A model generated the notes under the pieces. The model was not told the DNA's origin, searched no databases, and saw nothing but the letters and a program-made list of their open reading frames with translations. The position numbers were made by a program, and so were the translations under genes. From positions 1-6,259 of the forward strand of contig CANHWS010000206.1 in NCBI GenBank assembly GCA_947464365.1: DNA of 6,259 nt, written 5' to 3'. This DNA comes from Cytophagaceae bacterium. GTDB taxonomy: Bacteria > Bacteroidota > Bacteroidia > Cytophagales > Flexibacteraceae. Below, piece after piece: positions 5,191 through 6,259 of the stretch; the stretch's first letter is position 1, and every line of letters begins with the position of its first letter.

Positions 5191-6259
5191 ATGGCGTCCA
5201 AGAACCAACACGAAATACAAGCCCTATTGGATGAGTCTCGTGGCCAGCTACTTGACTTTTCGTCCCGAAATCGACTGATTTCTTTGCCGTTAGGCTCCAA
5301 AAATGCCAAAATCGTACAGGTTTATGACGAGGTTGGGCCCCTAGTTTTTAAAACGCTGGTTGTTGAAAAAAAGCAGATGACCTTCGTGCATGGCCAACTC
5401 TTGGGTGAGACCAATGTTGATGCCGATTATGAAGATGATGAGAACTTAGTTGGTTTGCCCCAACCAGACGAAGAAAAGGATAATACAGGCAGCTATAAAC
5501 GACATACCGACACCAAGTTACAGACAAAATTATCATCTGAAAAGCTGCAACGACGCCTGTTTGACCTCCATTACGAAGCACTTTCTCTGATTGAGGAACA
5601 AGGCGTTAACGTCCTTTATCTCTCGATTGGGGTGCTCAATTGGGTCGAGACCACTGGCGACAAAAAGACTAGGTCTGCACCTTTGGTCTTGGTCCCAGTA
5701 GATCTGAGCCGCAAAAACTCGGGAGACAAATTTACCCTCAGGTATCGGGAAGAGGAAATCACGGACAACCTTTGTCTGATCGAAAAGATGAAGAAAGAAT
5801 TCAACCTCACGCTGCCTTCCTTGGTGGTGAGCGAGGAGGATGATAGTCTGAATCTTGAAAAGTACTTTCTGTCGTGCAAACAAAGTATCTCTGACAAAAC
5901 AGGATGGTCAGTAGATGCAAATGTGATTTGTCTAGGCTTCTTTTCGTTCAGCAAGTTCTTGATGTACAAAGACCTTGACGCCAATAACTGGAAGGACAAT
6001 AACCTACTCGATAAGCCCCTGATTCGGCAACTGATAGGTGCTGAAGAGGGTATAGAATTGAATGCCAGCACTGACCAACAGAATTGGAGCGACATCATCG
6101 ATTTAGATCAAGTTATCCCTGCAGATCAGCTCGACCATGTGGTGGATGCAGACAGCAGCCAGACGATCGCCGTCCAGATGGTGCGCGAGGGTCGTAACTT
6201 GGTAATCCAAGGCCCCCCTGGCACTGGCAAAAGCCAGACGATCACCAACATCATAGCAA
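5191..6259 (+). CDS. DUF4011 domain SF1 helicase, N-terminal part (3' end outside window)
   Basis: The first 356 codons are present and the gene runs off the right edge. Residues 8-34 (ending LLDFSSRNRLISLPL) match the opening of DUF4011. The middle contains the family's APLVLVPVDLSRKN (163-176), the conserved LRYREEEITDNLCLIEK (183-199) and the LGFFSFSKFLMYKDLD stretch (248-263) ending in NNW. Then come a VDADSSQ segment (318-324) and the Walker A box GPPGTGKSQT at 341-350, where ATP would bind. Full-length relatives are usually well over 1,000 residues, with UPF1-like AAA_11/AAA_12 helicase halves and often a C-terminal nuclease (Vsr/MTES_1575-like) and DUF3320. They are thought to act on nucleic acids, some in phage defence. 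Whether a nuclease is present here cannot be seen. An acidic, low-complexity stretch lies at about 73-98. ATG 5191 is chosen because similarity starts soon after it; ATG 5116 in the same frame would add 25 residues. Confidence 0.88.
   Translation, partial: MASKNQHEIQALLDESRGQLLDFSSRNRLISLPLGSKNAKIVQVYDEVGPLVFKTLVVEKKQMTFVHGQLLGETNVDADYEDDENLVGLPQPDEEKDNTGSYKRHTDTKLQTKLSSEKLQRRLFDLHYEALSLIEEQGVNVLYLSIGVLNWVETTGDKKTRSAPLVLVPVDLSRKNSGDKFTLRYREEEITDNLCLIEKMKKEFNLTLPSLVVSEEDDSLNLEKYFLSCKQSISDKTGWSVDANVICLGFFSFSKFLMYKDLDANNWKDNNLLDKPLIRQLIGAEEGIELNASTDQQNWSDIIDLDQVIPADQLDHVVDADSSQTIAVQMVREGRNLVIQGPPGTGKSQTITNIIA

Noticed and set aside
5533..6098. Two overlapping minus-strand open frames opposite the helicase
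   Set aside because: The plus strand encodes a recognisable DUF4011 protein throughout; the minus products look like shadows of it.
1..6259. CRISPR array, insertion sequence, tRNA or rRNA
   Set aside because: No spaced direct repeats of CRISPR size, no transposase motifs with terminal repeats, and no tRNA or rRNA signatures were seen on either strand.

Overview
The window looks like a chromosomal segment of a Bacteroidota (Bacteroidetes) genome of roughly balanced base composition. This rests on protein families, on starts with no clear Shine-Dalgarno sequence, and on two candidate promoters of the TTG / TAnnTTTG type. It is an inference from content; no rRNA or tRNA is present to confirm it.

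Layout, left to right. (1) Positions 1-1020, minus strand: the first 340 codons of a polytopic membrane protein resembling the O-antigen polymerase/ligase group, running off the left edge. (2) Positions 1021-1456: a divergent intergenic region with a candidate promoter and a small dyad pointing right. (3) Positions 1457-2872, plus strand: a complete polyprenyl-phosphate sugar-1-phosphate transferase (WcaJ/WbaP-like) that starts surface polysaccharide synthesis. Genes 1 and 3 read as the edge of an exopolysaccharide or O-antigen locus: one loads the first sugar on the lipid carrier, the other probably joins repeat units or transfers the finished chain. (4) Positions 2967-4082, plus strand: a complete malate/L-lactate dehydrogenase type 2 family oxidoreductase (LDH2/YlbC/DlgD fold). 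(5) Positions 4090-4930, minus strand: a two-gene overlapping unit of small membrane proteins, DUF4234-like followed by DUF2752. It converges on the oxidoreductase with only 7 bases between the stop codons. (6) From about 5191 (possibly 5116) to the right edge, plus strand: the N-terminal part of a large DUF4011-type superfamily 1 helicase, cut just after the Walker A motif. Relatives of this helicase occur in nuclease-fused proteins, some of them linked to phage defence.

No CRISPR array, insertion sequence, RNA gene or attachment site was seen. The best leads are the truncated helicase, the overlapping DUF4234/DUF2752 pair, an apparent excess of the palindrome TGGCCA, and a 12-bp in-frame tandem repeat in the membrane protein. 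No clearly new multi-gene system can be demonstrated from this window alone.
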